From Escarpia spicata (Eukaryota; Annelida; Polychaeta; Sabellida; Siboglinidae), in assembly GCA_963995525.1 (NCBI GenBank), contig CAXEFP010000908.1, positions 744,001 to 808,000 on the forward strand: 64,000 nt of DNA, given 5' to 3'. Both the position numbers and the translations under genes were made by a program. The notes below the pieces were generated by a model. The model saw nothing but the letters and a program-made list of their open reading frames with translations. It had not been told where the DNA came from and searched no databases. This document shows, in pieces, positions 37,121-52,116 of the stretch. The stretch's first letter is position 1; each line of letters starts with the position of its first letter.

Positions 37121-40100
37121 TTGTCTAAAGCAGCAGTACATTCAGTACTCACGAGACAAACATGTCCCATGTCAAAATGTCAAAAAAAAATTAATGCATA
37201 TCACAGCAAAACGGTATTTGTAGTGCACTTTTTTCGGCGGAAGGATCATTACTGTGGTCTTACCCCAAATAGATGTTTTGCATGTTACAAATCTTCACGA
37301 AGGCTAGATTGATATCAAGCTAAACACATAATTAGATTAACCCCAAATGGGAATGCATGTTACCGTTTTATCCCCGTCACGTAAGTTACAAGAACATATT
37401 ACGTAAGTTATAGGTGTGAAAACTCATCCCCATTTGATGTTTTATCTTGTCTAAAGCAGCAGTACATTCAGTACTCACGAGACAAACATGTCCCATGTCA
37501 AAATGTTCGAAAAAAATTAATGCATATCGCAGCAAAACGGTATTTGTAGTGCACTTTTTTCGGCGGAAGGATCCTTAATGTGGTCTTATCCCAAATAGAT
37601 GATTTGCATGTTACAAATCTTCACGAAGGCTAGATTGATATCAAGCTACACACATAACTAGATTAACCCCAAATGGGAATGCATGTTACCGTTTTATCCC
37701 CGTCACGTAAGTTACAAGAACATATTACGTAAGTTATAGGTGTGAAAACTCATCCCCATTTGATGTTTTATCTTGTCTAAAGCAGCAGTACATTCAGTAC
37801 TCACGAGACAAACATGTCCCATGTCAAAATGTTCGAAACAAATTAATGCATATCACAGCAAAATGGTATTTGTAGTGCACTTTTTTTGGTGGAAGGATCC
37901 TTAATGTGGTCTTACCCCAAATATATGTTTTGCATGTTACAAATCTTCACGAAGGCTAGATTGATATCAAGCTACACACATAACTAGATTAACCCCAAAT
38001 GGGAATGCATGTTACCGTTTTATCCCCGTCACGTAAGTTACAAGAACATATTACGTAAGTTATAGGTGTGAAAACTCATCCCCATTTGATGTTTTATCTT
38101 GTCTAAAGCAGCAGTACATTCAGTACTCACGAGACAAACATGTCCCATGTCAAAATGTTCGAAAAAAATTAATGCATATCACAGCAAAACGGTATTTGTA
38201 GTGCACTTTTTTCGGCGGAAGGATCCTTAATGTGGTCTTACTCCAAATAGATGTTTTGCATGTTACAAATCTTCACGAAGGCTAGATTGATATCAAGCTA
38301 CACACATAACTAGATTAATCACAAATGGGAATGCATGTTACCGTTCTATCTCCGTCACGTAAGTTACAAGAACATATTACCTAAGTTATAGGTGTGAAAA
38401 CTAATCCCCATTTGAAGTTTTTTCTTATCTAAAGCAGCAGTACATTCAGTACTCACGAGACAAACATGTCCCATGTCAAAGTGTTCGAAAAAAATTAATG
38501 CATATCACAGCAAAACGGTATTTGTAGTGCACTTTTTTCGGCGGAAGGATCCTTAATGTGGTCTTATCCCAAATAGATGATTTGCATGTTACAAATCTTC
38601 ACGAAGGCTAGATTGATATCAAGCTACACACATAACTAGATTAACCCCAAATGGGAATGCATGTTACCGTTTTATCCCCGTCACGTAAGTTACAAGAACA
38701 TATTACGTAAGTTATAGGTGTGAAAACTCATCCCCATTTGATGTTTTATCTTGTCTAAAGCAGCAGTACATTCAGTACTCACGAGACAAACATGTCCCAT
38801 GTCAAAATGTTCGAAAAAAATTAATGCATATCACAGCATAACGGTATTTGTAGTGCACTTTTTTCGGCGGAAGGATCCTTAATGTGGTCTTACCCCAAAT
38901 AGATGTTTTGCATGTTACAAATCTTCACGAAGGCTAGATTGATATCAAGCTACACACATAACTAGATTAATCACAAATGGGAATGCATGTTACCGTTCTA
39001 TCTCCGTCACGTAAGTTACAAGAACATATTACGTAAGTTATAGGTGTGAAAACTCATCCCCATTTGATGTTTTATCTTGTCTAAAGCAGCAGTACATTCA
39101 GTACTCACGAGACAAACATGTCCCATGTCAAAATGTTCGAAAAAAATTAATGCATATCACAGCAAAACGGTATTTGTAGTGCACTTTTTTCGGCGGAAGG
39201 ATCCTTAATGTGGTCTTATCCCAAATAGATGATTTGCATGTTACAAATCTTCACGAAGGCTAGATTGATATCAAGCTACACACATAACTAGATTAACCCC
39301 AAATGGGAATGCATGTTACCGTTTTATCCCCGTCACGTAAGTTACAAGAACATATTACGTAAGTTATAGGTGTGAAAACTCATCCCCATTTGATGTTTTA
39401 TCTTGTCTAAAGCAGCAGTACATTCAGTACTCACGAGACAAACATGTCCCATGTCAAAATGTTCGAAAAAAATTAATGCATATCACAGCAAAACGGTATT
39501 TGTAGTGCACTTTTTTCGGCGGAAGGATCCTTAATGTGGTCTTACCCCAAATAGATGTTTTGCATGTTACAAATCTTCACGAAGGCTAGATTGATATCAA
39601 GCTACACACATAACTAGATTAATCACAAATGGGAATGCATGTTACCGTTCTATCTCCGTCACGTAAGTTACAAGAACATATTACGTAAGTTATAGGTGTG
39701 AAAACTAATCCCCATTTGAAGTTTTTTCTTATCTAAAGCAGCAGTACATTCAGTACTCACGAGACAAACATGTCCCATGTCAAAGTGTTCGAAAAAAATT
39801 AATGCATATCACAGCAAAACGGTATTTGTAGTGCACTTTTTTCGGCGGAAGGATCCTTAATGTGGTCTTATCCCAAATAGATGATTTGCATGTTACAAAT
39901 CTTCACGAAGGCTAGATTGATATCAAGCTACACACATAACTAGATTAACCCCAAATGGGAATGCATGTTACCGTTTTATCCCCGTCACGTAAGTTACAAG
40001 AACATATTACGTAAGTTATAGGTGTGAAAACTCATCCCCATTTGATGTTTTATCTTGTCTAAAGCAGCAGTACATTCAGTACTCACGAGACAAACATGTC

Positions 40101-42662
40101 CCATGTCAAAATGTTCGAAAAAAATTAATGCATATCACAGCAAAACGGTATTTGTAGTGCACTTTTTTCGGCGGAAGGATCCTTAATGTGGTCTTATCCC
40201 AAATATATGATTTGCATGTTACAAATCTTCACGAAGGCTAGATTGATATCAAGCTACATACATAACTAGATTAACCCCAAATGGGAATGCATGTTACCGT
40301 TTTATCCCCGTCACGTAAGTTACAAGAACATATTACGTAAGTTATAGGTGTGAAAACTCATCCCCATTTGAAGTTTTTTCTTGTCTAAAGCAGCAGTACC
40401 TTCAGTACTCACGAGACAAACATGTCCCATATCAAAGTGTTCGAAAAAAATTAATGCATATCACAGCAAAACGGTATTTGTAATGCACTTTTTTCGGCGG
40501 AAGGATATTTAATGTGGTCTTACCCCAAATAGATGTTTTGCATGTTACAAATCTTCACGAAGGCTAGATTGATATCAAGCTACACACATAACTAGATTAA
40601 CCACAAATGGGAATGCATGTTACCGTTTTATCCCCGTCACGTAAGTTACAAGAACATATTACGTAAGTTATAGGTGTGAAAACTCATCCCCATTTGATGT
40701 TTTATCTTGTCTAAAGCAGCAGTACATTCAGTACTCACGAGACAAACATGTCCCATGTCAAAATGTTCGAAAAAAATTAATGCATATCACAGCAAAACGG
40801 TATTTGTAGTGCACTTTTTTCGGCGGAAGGATCCTTAATGTGGTCTTATCCCAAATAGATGATTTGCATGTTACAAATCTTCACGAAGGCTAGATTGATA
40901 TCAAGCTACACACATAACTAGATTAACCCCAAATGGGAATGCATGTTACCGTTTTATCCCCGTCACGTAAGTTACAAGAACATATTACGTAAGTTATAGG
41001 TGTGAAAACTCATCCCCATTTGATGTTTTATCTTGTCTAAAGCAGCAGTACATTCAGTACTCACGAGACAAACATGTCCCATGTCAAAATGTTCGAAAAA
41101 AATTAATGCATATCACAGCAAAACGGTATTTGTAGTGCACTTTTTTCGGCGGAAGGATCCTTAATGTGGTCTTACCCCAAATAGATGTTTTGCATGTTAC
41201 AAATCTTCACGAAGGCTAGATTGATATCAAGCTACACACATAACTAGATTAATCACAAATGGGAATGCATGTTACCGTTCTATCTCCGTCACGTAAGTTA
41301 CAAGAACATATTACGTAAGTTATAGGTGTGAAAACTAATCCCCATTTGAAGTTTTTTCTTATCTAAAGCAGCAGTACATTCAGTACTCACGAGACAAACA
41401 TGTCCCATGTCAAAGTGTTCGAAAAAAATTAATGCATATCACAGCAAAACGGTATTTGTAGTGCACTTTTTTCGGCGGAAGGATCCTTAATGTGGTCTTA
41501 TCCCAAATAGATGATTTGCATGTTACAAATCTTCACGAAGGCTAGATTGATATCAAGCTACACACATAACTAGATTAACCCCAAATGGGAATGCATGTTA
41601 CCGTTTTATCCCCGTCACGTAAGTTACAAGAACATATTACGTAAGTTATAGGTGTGAAAACTCATCCCCATTTGATGTTTTATCTTGTCTAAAGCAGCAG
41701 TACATTCAGTACTCACGAGACAAACATGTCCCATGTCAAAATGTTCGAAAAAAATTAATGCATATCACAGCAAAACGGTATTTGTAGTGCACTTTTTTCG
41801 GCGGAAGGATCCTTAATGTGGTCTTATCCCAAATATATGATTTGCATGTTACAAATCTTCACGAAGGCTAGATTGATATCAAGCTACATACATAACTAGA
41901 TTAACCCCAAATGGGAATGCATGTTACCGTTTTATCCCCGTCACGTAAGTTACAAGAACATATTACGTAAGTTATAGGTGTGAAAACTCATCCCCATTTG
42001 AAGTTTTTTCTTGTCTAAAGCAGCAGTACCTTCAGTACTCACGAGACAAACATGTCCCATATCAAAGTGTTCGAAAAAAATTAATGCATATCACAGCAAA
42101 ACGGTATTTGTAATGCACTTTTTTCGGCGGAAGGATATTTAATGTGGTCTTACCCCAAATAGATGTTTTGCATGTTACAAATCTTCACGAAGGCTAGATT
42201 GATATCAAGCTACACACATAACTAGATTAACCACAAATGGGAATGCATGTTACCGTTTTATCCCCGTCACGTAAGTTACAAGAACATATTACGTAAGTTA
42301 TAGGTGTGAAAACTCATCCCCATTTGATGTTTTATCTTGTCTAAAGCAGCAGTACATTCAGTACTCACGAGACAAACATGTCCCATGTCAAAATGTTCGA
42401 AAAAAATTAATGCATTTCACAGCAAAACGGTATTTGTAGTGCACTTTTTTCGGCGGAAGGATCCTTAATGTGGTCTTATCCCAAATAGATGATTTGCATG
42501 TTACAAATCTTCACGAAGGCTAGATTGATATCAAGCTACACACATAACTAGATTAACCCCAAATGGGAATGCATGTTACCGTTTTATCCCCGTCACGTAA
42601 GTTACAAGAACATATTACGTAAGTTATAGGTGTGAAAACTCATCCCCATTTGATGTTTTATC
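37121..42662 (+). repeat. Long HOR, 17-monomer copy opening F-B-H1-C2-A
   Basis: Order F-B-H1-C2-A-C1-B-C-A-I-G-B-C-A-I-G-B, 5542 bp. The tail from 40055 is the I-G-B-C-A pentamer plus I-G-B, as at 27015. Private changes are few, such as TATCGCAG in B near 37527 and GCATTTCAC near 42415. Comparison with the copy at 31253 shows a unit of variable length whose tail expands or contracts by whole monomers. Confidence 0.93.
37773..38098 (+). repeat. Monomer class H1, representative
   Basis: Markers: GAAACAAA, AAAATGGTATT instead of AAAACGGTATT, a T7 run followed by GGTGG, and AAATATATG. Relative to the consensus it has C to T at three CpG sites within about 30 bases. Seven copies: 20821, 31905, 37773, 43315, 45271, 52769, 58311. 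Six sit third in the long HOR units. The first copy (20821) has AACCAC, the others AACCCC. Confidence 0.92.
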
Positions 42663-44618
42663 TTGTCTAAAGCAGCAGTACATTCAGTACTCACGAGACA
42701 AACATGTCCCATGTCAAAATGTCAAAAAAAAATTAATGCATATCACAGCAAAACGGTATTTGTAGTGCACTTTTTTCGGCGGAAGGATCATTACTGTGGT
42801 CTTACCCCAAATAGATGTTTTGCATGTTACAAATCTTCACGAAGGCTAGATTGATATCAAGCTAAACACATAATTAGATTAACCCCAAATGGGAATGCAT
42901 GTTACCGTTTTATCCCCGTCACGTAAGTTACAAGAACATATTACGTAAGTTATAGGTGTGAAAACTCATCCCCATTTGATGTTTTATCTTGTCTAAAGCA
43001 GCAGTACATTCAGTACTCACGAGACAAACATGTCCCATGTCAAAATGTTCGAAAAAAATTAATGCATATCACAGCAAAACGGTATTTGTAGTGCACTTTT
43101 TTCGGCGGAAGGATCCTTAATGTGGTCTTATCCCAAATAGATGATTTGCATGTTACAAATCTTCACGAAGGCTAGATTGATATCAAGCTACACACATAAC
43201 TAGATTAACCCCAAATGGGAATGCATGTTACCGTTTTATCCCCGTCACGTAAGTTACAAGAACATATTACGTAAGTTATAGGTGTGAAAACTCATCCCCA
43301 TTTGATGTTTTATCTTGTCTAAAGCAGCAGTACATTCAGTACTCACGAGACAAACATGTCCCATGTCAAAATGTTCGAAACAAATTAATGCATATCACAG
43401 CAAAATGGTATTTGTAGTGCACTTTTTTTGGTGGAAGGATCCTTAATGTGGTCTTACCCCAAATATATGTTTTGCATGTTACAAATCTTCACGAAGGCTA
43501 GATTGATATCAAGCTACACACATAACTAGATTAACCCCAAATGGGAATGCATGTTACCGTTTTATCCCCGTCACGTAAGTTACAAGAACATATTACGTAA
43601 GTTATAGGTGTGAAAACTCATCCCCATTTGATGTTTTATCTTGTCTAAAGCAGCAGTACATTCAGTACTCACGAGACAAACATGTCCCATGTCAAAATGT
43701 TCGAAAAAAATTAATGCATATCACAGCAAAACGGTATTTGTAGTGCACTTTTTTCGGCGGAAGGATCCTTAATGTGGTCTTACTCCAAATAGATGTTTTG
43801 CATGTTACAAATCTTCACGAAGGCTAGATTGATATCAAGCTACACACATAACTAGATTAATCACAAATGTGAATGCATGTTACCGTTCTATCTCCGTCAC
43901 GTAAGTTACAAGAACATATTACCTAAGTTATAGGTGTGAAAACTAATCCCCATTTGAAGTTTTTTCTTATCTAAAGCAGCAGTACATTCAGTACTCACGA
44001 GACAAACATGTCCCATGTCAAAGTGTTCGAAAAAAATTAATGCATATCACAGCAAAACGGTATTTGTAGTGCACTTTTTTCGGCGGAAGGATCCTTAATG
44101 TGGTCTTATCCCAAATAGATGATTTGCATGTTACAAATCTTCACGAAGGCTAGATTGATATCAAGCTACACACATAACTAGATTAACCCCAAATGGGAAT
44201 GCATGTTACCGTTTTATCCCCGTCACGTAAGTTACAAGAACATATTACGTAAGTTATAGGTGTGAAAACTCATCCCCATTTGATGTTTTATCTTGTCTAA
44301 AGCAGCAGTACATTCAGTACTCACGAGACAAACATGTCCCATGTCAAAATGTTCGAAAAAAATTAATGCATATCACAGCAAAACGGTATTTGTAGTGCAC
44401 TTTTTTCGGCGGAAGGATCCTTACTGTGGTCTTACCCCAAATAGATGTTTTGCATGTTACAAATCTTCACGAAGGCTAGATTGATATCAAGCTACACACA
44501 TAACTAGATTAACCCCAAATGGGAATGCATGTTACCGTTTTATCCCCGTCACGTAAGTTACAAGAACATATTACGTAAGTTATAGGTGTGAAAACTCATC
44601 CCCATTTGATGTTTTATC
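42663..44618 (+). repeat. Short six-monomer version, F-B-H1-C2-A-D
   Basis: Six monomers (1956 bp) open like the long HORs but are followed directly by another F at 44619. The first five match 31253 and 37121; the sixth is D instead of C1, as in the next three units. This is the point where the array changes from I/G tails to D/E tails. Its C2 has AAATGTGAATG (T at 43870). Confidence 0.92.
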
Positions 44619-47600
44619 TTGTCTAAAGCAGCAGTACATTCAGTACTCACGAGACAAACATGTCCCATGTCAAAATGTCAAAAAAAAATTAATGCATATC
44701 ACAGCAAAACGGTATTTGTAGTGCACTTTTTTCGGCGGAAGGATCATTACTGTGGTCTTACCCCAAATAGATGTTTTGCATGTTACAAATCTTCACGAAG
44801 GCTAGATTGATATCAAGCTAAACACATAATTAGATTAACCCCAAATGGGAATGCATGTTACCGTTTTATCCCCGTCACGTAAGTTACAAGAACATATTAC
44901 GTAAGTTATAGGTGTGAAAACTCATCCCCATTTGATGTTTTATCTTGTCTAAAGCAGCAGTACATTCAGTACTCACGAGACAAACATGTCCCATGTCAAA
45001 ATGTTCGAAAAAAATTAATGCATATCACAGCAAAACGGTATTTGTAGTGCACTTTTTTCGGCGGAAGGATCCTTAATGTGGTCTTATCCCAAATAGATGA
45101 TTTGCATGTTACAAATCTTCACGAAGGCTAGATTGATATCAAGCTACACACATAACTAGATTAACCCCAAATGGGAATGCATGTTACCGTTTTATCCCCG
45201 TCACGTAAGTTACAAGAACATATTACGTAAGTTATAGGTGTGAAAACTCATCCCCATTTGATGTTTTATCTTGTCTAAAGCAGCAGTACATTCAGTACTC
45301 ACGAGACAAACATGTCCCATGTCAAAATGTTCGAAACAAATTAATGCATATCACAGCAAAATGGTATTTGTAGTGCACTTTTTTTGGTGGAAGGATCCTT
45401 AATGTGGTCTTACCCCAAATATATGTTTTGCATGTTACAAATCTTCACGAAGGCTAGATTGATATCAAGCTACACACATAACTAGATTAACCCCAAATGG
45501 GAATGCATGTTACCGTTTTATCCCCGTCACGTAAGTTACAAGAACATATTACGTAAGTTATAGGTGTGAAAACTCATCCCCATTTGATGTTTTATCTTGT
45601 CTAAAGCAGCAGTACATTCAGTACTCACGAGACAAACATGTCCCATGTCAAAATGTTCGAAAAAAATTAATGCATATCACAGCAAAACGGTATTTGTAGT
45701 GCACTTTTTTCGGCGGAAGGATCCTTAATGTGGTCTTACTCCAAATAGATGTTTTGCATGTTACAAATCTTCACGAAGGCTAGATTGATATCAAGCTACA
45801 CACATAACTAGATTAATCACAAATGGGAATGCATGTTACCGTTCTATCTCCGTCACGTAAGTTACAAGAACATATTACCTAAGTTATAGGTGTGAAAACT
45901 AATCCCCATTTGAAGTTTTTTCTTATCTAAAGCAGCAGTACATTCAGTACTCACGAGACAAACATGTCCCATGTCAAAGTGTTCGAAAAAAATTAATGCA
46001 TATCACAGCAAAACGGTATTTGTAGTGCACTTTTTTCGGCGGAAGGATCCTTAATGTGGTCTTATCCCAAATAGATGATTTGCATGTTACAAATCTTCAC
46101 GAAGGCTAGATTGATATCAAGCTACACACATAACTAGATTAACCCCAAATGGGAATGCATGTTACCGTTTTATCCCCGTCACGTAAGTTACAAGAACATA
46201 TTACGTAAGTTATAGGTGTGAAAACTCATCCCCATTTGATGTTTTATCTTGTCTAAAGCAGCAGTACATTCAGTACTCACGAGACAAACATGTCCCATGT
46301 CAAAATGTTCGAAAAAAATTAATGCATATCACAGCAAAACGGTATTTGTAGTGCACTTTTTTCGGCGGAAGGATCCTTACTGTGGTCTTACCCCAAATAG
46401 ATGTTTTGCATGTTACAAATCTTCACGAAGGCTAGATTGATATCAAGCTACACACATAACTAGATTAACCCCAAATGGGAATGCATGTTACCGTTTTATC
46501 CCCGTCACGTAAGTTACAAGAACATATTACGTAAGTTATAGGTGTGAAAACTCATCCCCATTTGATGTTTTATCTTGTCTAAAGCAGCAGTACATTCAGT
46601 ACTCACGAGACAAACATGTCCCATGTCAAAATGTTCGAAAAAAATTAATGCATATCACAGCAAAACGGTATTTGTAGTGCACTTTTTTCGGCGGAAGGAT
46701 CCTTAATGTGGTCTTACCCCAAATAGATGTTTTGCATGTTACAAATCTTCACGAAGGCTAGATTGATATCAAGCTACACACATAACTAGATTAATCACAA
46801 ATGGGAATGCATGTTACCGTTCTATCTCCGTCACGTAAGTTACAAGAACATATTACGTAAGTTATAGGTGTGAAAACTAATCCCCATTTGAAGTTTTTTC
46901 TTATCTAAAGCAGCAGTACATTCAGTACTCACGAGACAAACATGTCCCATGTCAAAGTGTTCGAAAAAAATTAATGCATATCACAGCAAAACGGTATTTG
47001 TAGTGCACTTTTTTCGGCGGAAGGATCCTTAATGTGGTCTTATCCCAAATAGATGATTTGCATGTTACAAATCTTCACGAAGGCTAGATTGATATCAAGC
47101 TACACACATAACTAGATTAACCCCAAATGGGAATGCATGTTACCGTTTTATCCCCGTCACGTAAGTTACAAGAACATATTACGTAAGTTATAGGTGTGAA
47201 AACTCATCCCCATTTGATGTTTTATCTTGTCTAAAGCAGCAGTACATTCAGTACTCACGAGACAAACATGTCCCATATCAAAATGTTCGAAACAAATTAA
47301 TGCATATCACAGCAAAACGGTATTTGTAGTGCACTTTTTTCGGCGGAAGGATCATTACTGTGGTCTTACCCCAAATAGATGTTTTGCATGTTACAAATCT
47401 TCACGAAGGCTAGATTGATATCAAGCTACACACATAACTAGATTAACCCCAAATGGGAATGCATGTTACCGTTTTATCCCCGTCACGTAAGTTACAAGAA
47501 CATATTACGTAAGTTATAGGTGTGAAAACTCATCCCCATTTGATGTTTTATCTTGTCTAAAGCAGCAGTACATTCAGTACTCACGAGACAAACATGTCCC

Positions 47601-50600
47601 ATGTCAAAATGTTCGAAAAAAATTAATGCATATCACAGCAAAACGGTATTTGTAGTGCACTTTTTTCGGCGGAAGGATCCTTAATGTGGTCTTACCCCAA
47701 ATAGATGTTTTGCATGTTACAAATCTTCACGAAGGCTAGATTGATATCAAGCTACACACATAACTAGATTAATCACAAATGGGAATGCATGTTACCGTTC
47801 TATCTCCGTCACGTAAGTTACAAGAACATATTACGTAAGTTATAGGTGTGAAAACTAATCCCCATTTGAAGTTTTTTCTTATCTAAAGCAGCAGTACATT
47901 CAGTACTCACGAGACAAACATGTCCCATGTCAAAGTGTTCGAAAAAAATTAATGCATATCACAGCAAAACGGTATTTGTAGTGCACTTTTTTCGGCGGAA
48001 GGATCCTTAATGTGGTCTTATCCCAAATAGATGATTTGCATGTTACAAATCTTCACGAAGGCTAGATTGATATCAAGCTACACACATAACTAGATTAACC
48101 CCAAATGGGAATGCATGTTACCGTTTTATCCCCGTCACGTAAGTTACAAGAACATATTACGTAAGTTATAGGTGTGAAAACTCATCCCCATTTGAAGTTT
48201 TTTCTTGTCTAAAGCAGCAGTACCTTCAGTACTCACGAGACAAACATGTCCCATATCAAAGTGTTCGAAAAAAATTAATGCATATCACAGCAAAACGGTA
48301 TTTGTAATGCACTTTTTTCGGCGGAAGGATATTTAATGTGGTCTTACCCCAAATAGATGTTTTGCATGTTACAAATCTTCACGAAGGCTAGATTGATATC
48401 AAGCTACACACATAACTAGATTAACCCCAAATGGGAATGCATGTTATCGTTTTATCCCCGTCACGTAAGTTACAAGAACATATTACGTAAGTTATAGGTG
48501 TGAAAACTCATCCCCATTTGATGTTTTATCTTGTCTAAAGCAGCAGTACATTCAGTACTCACGAGACAAACATGTCCCATGTCAAAATGTTCGAAAAAAA
48601 TTAATGCATATCACAGCAAAACGGTATTTGTAGTGCACTTTTTTCGGCGGAAGGATCCTTAATGTGGTCTTACCCCAAATAGATGTTTTGCATGTTACAA
48701 ATCTTCACGAAGGCTAGATTGATATCAAGCTACACACATAACTAGATTAATCACAAATGGGAATGCATGTTACCGTTCTATCTCCGTCACGTAAGTTACA
48801 AGAACATATTACGTAAGTTATAGGTGTGAAAACTAATCCCCATTTGAAGTTTTTTCTTATCTAAAGCAGCAGTACATTCAGTACTCACGAGACAAACATG
48901 TCCCATGTCAAAGTGTTCGAAAAAAATTAATGCATATCACAGCAAAACGGTATTTGTAGTGCACTTTTTTCGGCGGAAGGATCCTTAATGTGGTCTTATC
49001 CCAAATAGATGATTTGCATGTTACAAATCTTCACGAAGGCTAGATTGATATCAAGCTACACACATAACTAGATTAACCCCAAATGGGAATGCATGTTACC
49101 GTTTTATCCCCGTCACGTAAGTTACAAGAACATATTACGTAAGTTATAGGTGTGAAAACTCATCCCCATTTGATGTTTTATCTTGTCTAAAGCAGCAGTA
49201 CATTCAGTACTCACGAGACAAACATGTCCCATATCAAAATGTTCGAAACAAATTAATGCATATCACAGCAAAACGGTATTTGTAGTGCACTTTTTTCGGC
49301 GGAAGGATCATTACTGTGGTCTTACCCCAAATAGATGTTTTGCATGTTACAAATCTTCACGAAGGCTAGATTGATATCAAGCTACACACATAACTAGATT
49401 AACCCCAAATGGGAATGCATGTTACCGTTTTATCCCCGTCACGTAAGTTACAAGAACATATTACGTAAGTTATAGGTGTGAAAACTCATCCCCATTTGAT
49501 GTTTTATCTTGTCTAAAGCAGCAGTACATTCAGTACTCACGAGACAAACATGTCCCATGTCAAAATGTTCGAAAAAAATTAATGCTTATCACAGCAAAAC
49601 GGTATTTGTAGTGCACTTTTTTCGGCGGAAGGATCCTTAATGTGGTCTTACCCCAAATAGATGTTTTGCATGTTACAAATCTTCACGAAGGCTAGATTGA
49701 TATCAAGCTACACACATAACTAGATTAATCACAAATGGGAATGCATGTTACCGTTCTATCTCCGTCACGTAAGTTACAAGAACATATTACGTAAGTTATA
49801 GGTGTGAAAACTAATCCCCATTTGAAGTTTTTTCTTATCTAAAGCAGCAGTACATTCAGTACTCACGAGACAAACATGTCCCATGTCAAAGTGTTCGAAA
49901 AAAATTAATGCATATCACAGCAAAACGGTATTTGTAGTGCACTTTTTTCGGCGGAAGGATCCTTAATGTGGTCTTATCCCAAATAGATGATTTGCATGTT
50001 ACAAATCTTCACGAAGGCTAGATTGATATCAAGCTACACACATAACTAGATTAACCCCAAATGGGAATGCATGTTACCGTTTTATCCCCGTCACGTAAGT
50101 TACAAGAACATATTACGTAAGTTATAGGTGTGAAAACTCATCCCCATTTGATGTTTTATCTTGTCTAAAGCAGCAGTACATTCAGTACTCACGAGACAAA
50201 CATGTCCCATGTCAAAATGTTCGAAAAAAATTAATGCATATCACAGCAAAACGGTATTTGTAGTGCACTTTTTTCGGCGGAAGGATCCTTACTGTGGTCT
50301 TACCCCAAATAGATGTTTTGCATGTTACAAATCTTCACGAAGGCTAGATTGATATCAAGCTACACACATAACTAGATTAACCCCAAATGGGAATGCATGT
50401 TACCGTTTTATCCCCGTCACGTAAGTTACAAGAACATATTACGTAAGTTATAGGTGTGAAAACTCATCCCCATTTGATGTTTTATCTTGTCTAAAGCAGC
50501 AGTACATTCAGTACTCACGAGACAAACATGTCCCATGTCAAAATGTTCGAAAAAAATTAATGCATATCACAACATAACGGTATTTGTAGTGCACTTTTTT

Positions 50601-52116
50601 CGGCGGAAGGATCCTTAATGTGGTCTTACCCCAAATAGATGTTTTGCATGTTACAAATCTTCACGAAGGCTAGATTGATATCAAGCTACACACATAACTA
50701 GATTAATCACAAATGGGAATGCATGTTACCGTTCTATCTCCGTCACGTAAGTTACAAGAACATATTACGTAAGTTATAGGTGTGAAAACTCATCCCCATT
50801 TGATGTTTTATCTTGTCTAAAGCAGCAGTACATTCAGTACTCACGAGACAAACATGTCCCATGTCAAAATGTTCGAAAAAAATTAATGCATATCACAGCA
50901 AAACGGTATTTGTAGTGCACTTTTTTCGGCGGAAGGATCCTTAATGTGGTCTTATCCCAAATAGATGATTTGCATGTTACAAATCTTCACGAAGGCTAGA
51001 TTGATATCAAGCTACACACATAACTAGATTAACCCCAAATGGGAATGCATGTTACCGTTTTATCCCCGTCACGTAAGTTACAAGAACATATTACGTAAGT
51101 TATAGGTGTGAAAACTCATCCCCATTTGATGTTTTATCTTGTCTAAAGCAGCAGTACATTCAGTACTCACGAGACAAACATGTCCCATGTCAAAATGTTC
51201 GAAAAAAATTAATGCATATCACAGCAAAACGGTATTTGTAGTGCACTTTTTTCGGCGGAAGGATCCTTAATGTGGTCTTACCCCAAATAGATGTTTTGCA
51301 TGTTACAAATCTTCACGAAGGCTAGATTGATATCAAGCTACACACATAACTAGATTAATCACAAATGGGAATGCATGTTACCGTTCTATCTCCGTCACGT
51401 AAGTTACAAGAACATATTACGTAAGTTATAGGTGTGAAAACTAATCCCCATTTGAAGTTTTTTCTTATCTAAAGCAGCAGTACATTCAGTACTCACGAGA
51501 CAAACATGTCCCATGTCAAAGTGTTCGAAAAAAATTAATGCATATCACAGCAAAACGGTATTTGTAGTGCACTTTTTTCGGCGGAAGGATCCTTAATGTG
51601 GTCTTATCCCAAATAGATGATTTGCATGTTACAAATCTTCACGAAGGCTAGATTGATATCAAGCTACACACATAACTAGATTAACCCCAAATGGGAATGC
51701 ATGTTACCGTTTTATCCCCGTCACGTAAGTTACAAGAACATATTACGTAAGTTATAGGTGTGAAAACTCATCCCCATTTGAAGTTTTTTCTTGTCTAAAG
51801 CAGCAGTACCTTCAGTACTCACGAGACAAACATGTCCCATATCAAAGTGTTCGAAAAAAATTAATGCATATCACAGCAAAACGGTATTTGTAATGCACTT
51901 TTTTCGGCGGAAGGATATTTAATGTGGTCTTACCCCAAATAGATGTTTTGCATGTTACAAATCTTCACGAAGGCTAGATTGATATCAAGCTACACACATA
52001 ACTAGATTAACCCCAAATGGGAATGCATGTTACCGTTTTATCCCCGTCACGTAAGTTACAAGAACATATTACGTAAGTTATAGGTGTGAAAACTCATCCC
52101 CATTTGATGTTTTATC
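44619..52116 (+). repeat. Long HOR, 23-monomer copy with D/E tail
   Basis: Order F-B-H1-C2-A-D-C-A-E-C-A-G-C-A-E-C-A-D-C1-B-C-A-G, 7498 bp, every monomer 326 bp. Both E monomers carry CATATC instead of the CATGTC seen on the left of the window. The first G (48205) has GTTATCG, shared only with the G at 62875. The last nine monomers form copy 2 of the nine-monomer block. Confidence 0.92.
49183..52116 (+). repeat. Nine-monomer block, copy 2 of 3
   Basis: E-C-A-D-C1-B-C-A-G again, 31,296 bp (exactly 96 monomers) after copy 1. C1 carries CAACATAACGG at 50571. E has CATATC and G has AACCCC, as in copy 3 and unlike copy 1. Confidence 0.9.
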
